Assembly (NCBI GenBank): GCA_036571765.1 | Contig: BROE01000012.1 | Coordinates: 12,966,552 to 13,030,551, forward strand | DNA: 64,000 nt | Source: Plecoglossus altivelis | Lineage: Eukaryota; Chordata; Actinopteri; Osmeriformes; Plecoglossidae | Reading direction: 5' to 3' | Part shown: in pieces, positions 63,348-64,000 of the stretch | Layout: the number at the start of each line of letters is the position of its first letter | Numbering within the stretch: the stretch's first letter is position 1 | The notes under the pieces: generated by a model | Databases searched by the model: none | What the model was told of the DNA's origin: nothing | What the model saw: the letters and a program-made list of their open reading frames with translations, nothing else | Position numbers and translations under genes: made by a program

Positions 63348-63639
63348 TCTGTCTTCTCCTTTATGTCTCTTCGTGTAGGAACATTACCGTTACAATGTAT
63401 GCAAGCGCGACTACGCGTGTGTGACAGTGTGAGGTCAGCTGTCCTAAATAGGACACTTCTTAGGCTATACAGTATCACACCGGTGTGCAACGAAGCCATA
63501 CTGCCTGCATGGGACAGTTGCGTCTAACTACGGAATAGCTCCCGGTATTAGTTTTAGCAGTTCGCAGTACGTGAATATACGGATAAGTGGATCCTTTGTT
63601 TACGTCTGCATGGTACATGAGCTGTCATCAACTGGCTGG

Positions 63640-64000
63640 AGGGACGAAATGCGTAACGGGCTGTTTGGTCTGATTATGTCTTATCAGCAGGATAACAGAC
63701 GGCTAAACCGTTAGCGATCGCGTGTTGATTTAAAGGTAAGATTTTTACTTTTTGCTTGGTCGCAAACCTGCAAGCCCAGGTATTTCTCCAATAACGTATT
63801 CATCATCAGGCATGAGAGATGGTGGCTAGCTGTTTTGCTAGTTTGCGGCTAGCGCGCTAGCTAGTTATCTGCTAACCAGAATGCAGGTGCGTGTCTAGAC
63901 TGCGACAGTTCATCTCAATTTACTGTACATTACCTGTAGTGATAGTGACAGCGCACCTAAACTAGCAACTAAGGTGAAGACATTTGAGTCACGAATGTAT
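63640..64000 (+). promoter_or_regulatory. Possible first non-coding exon of a further gene
   Basis: A CpG-containing stretch (GCGATCGCGTG at 63714-63724) ends in a consensus donor (TTTAAAG|GTAAGATT, GT at 63736). It looks like a promoter-proximal 5' UTR exon whose coding exons would lie beyond the window. There is no protein evidence. Confidence 0.3.

Overview
The window is animal nuclear DNA, and the gene content points to a teleost fish. Genes are split into many short exons with canonical GT-AG junctions. Microsatellites are very abundant, and the proteins are diverged but clear fish-type orthologues of vertebrate genes. A full-length PRDM9 (KRAB, SSXRD, SET and zinc fingers) is retained in only some teleost lineages, such as salmonids and pikes and relatives. 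That makes a salmoniform-type fish the best guess, but this is inference; no species-specific sequence was recognised.

Left part (1-11,500): the 3' exons of two C2H2 zinc-finger genes (3-284 and 1106-2191, + strand), a very AT-rich block, a disrupted tRNA-Lys (+), an intact initiator tRNA-Met (-), and then a complete ten-exon PRDM9 gene (5106-9387, +). The PRDM9 zinc-finger array is an 84-bp minisatellite that varies mainly at the DNA-contact positions.

Middle part (11,589-37,184): TMEM132A (-), a CD5-type lymphocyte receptor with only one recognisable scavenger-receptor domain (-), VPS37C of ESCRT-I (-), and two MS4A-like four-span membrane genes in head-to-head orientation (- then +).

Right part (38,972-62,231): an intact TMEM109 (+), two tandem truncated TMEM109 copies, an unnamed Ig-like transmembrane gene with a Pro/Tyr-rich tail (-), and the splicing and ubiquitin-ligase gene PRPF19 (+). 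The TMEM109 block is a three-unit segmental duplication. Each junction fuses intron 6 of the Ig-like gene to the middle of MS4A exon 1. Units 2 and 3 also share a ~2.6-kb deletion and a frameshift.

The set TMEM132A, CD5, VPS37C, MS4A, TMEM109 and PRPF19 corresponds to one human region (11q12), so the right two thirds is an old conserved neighbourhood. PRDM9 and the zinc-finger genes lie beside it. The genes do not form one pathway. Shared themes are immune-cell surface proteins (CD5, MS4A, Ig-like), membrane and endosome biology (VPS37C, TMEM109, TMEM132A) and nuclear functions (PRDM9, PRPF19). Exon boundaries were read by eye from splice sites and reading-phase continuity. For PRDM9, TMEM132A, CD5, VPS37C, both MS4A genes, TMEM109 and PRPF19 the coding total is an exact multiple of three.
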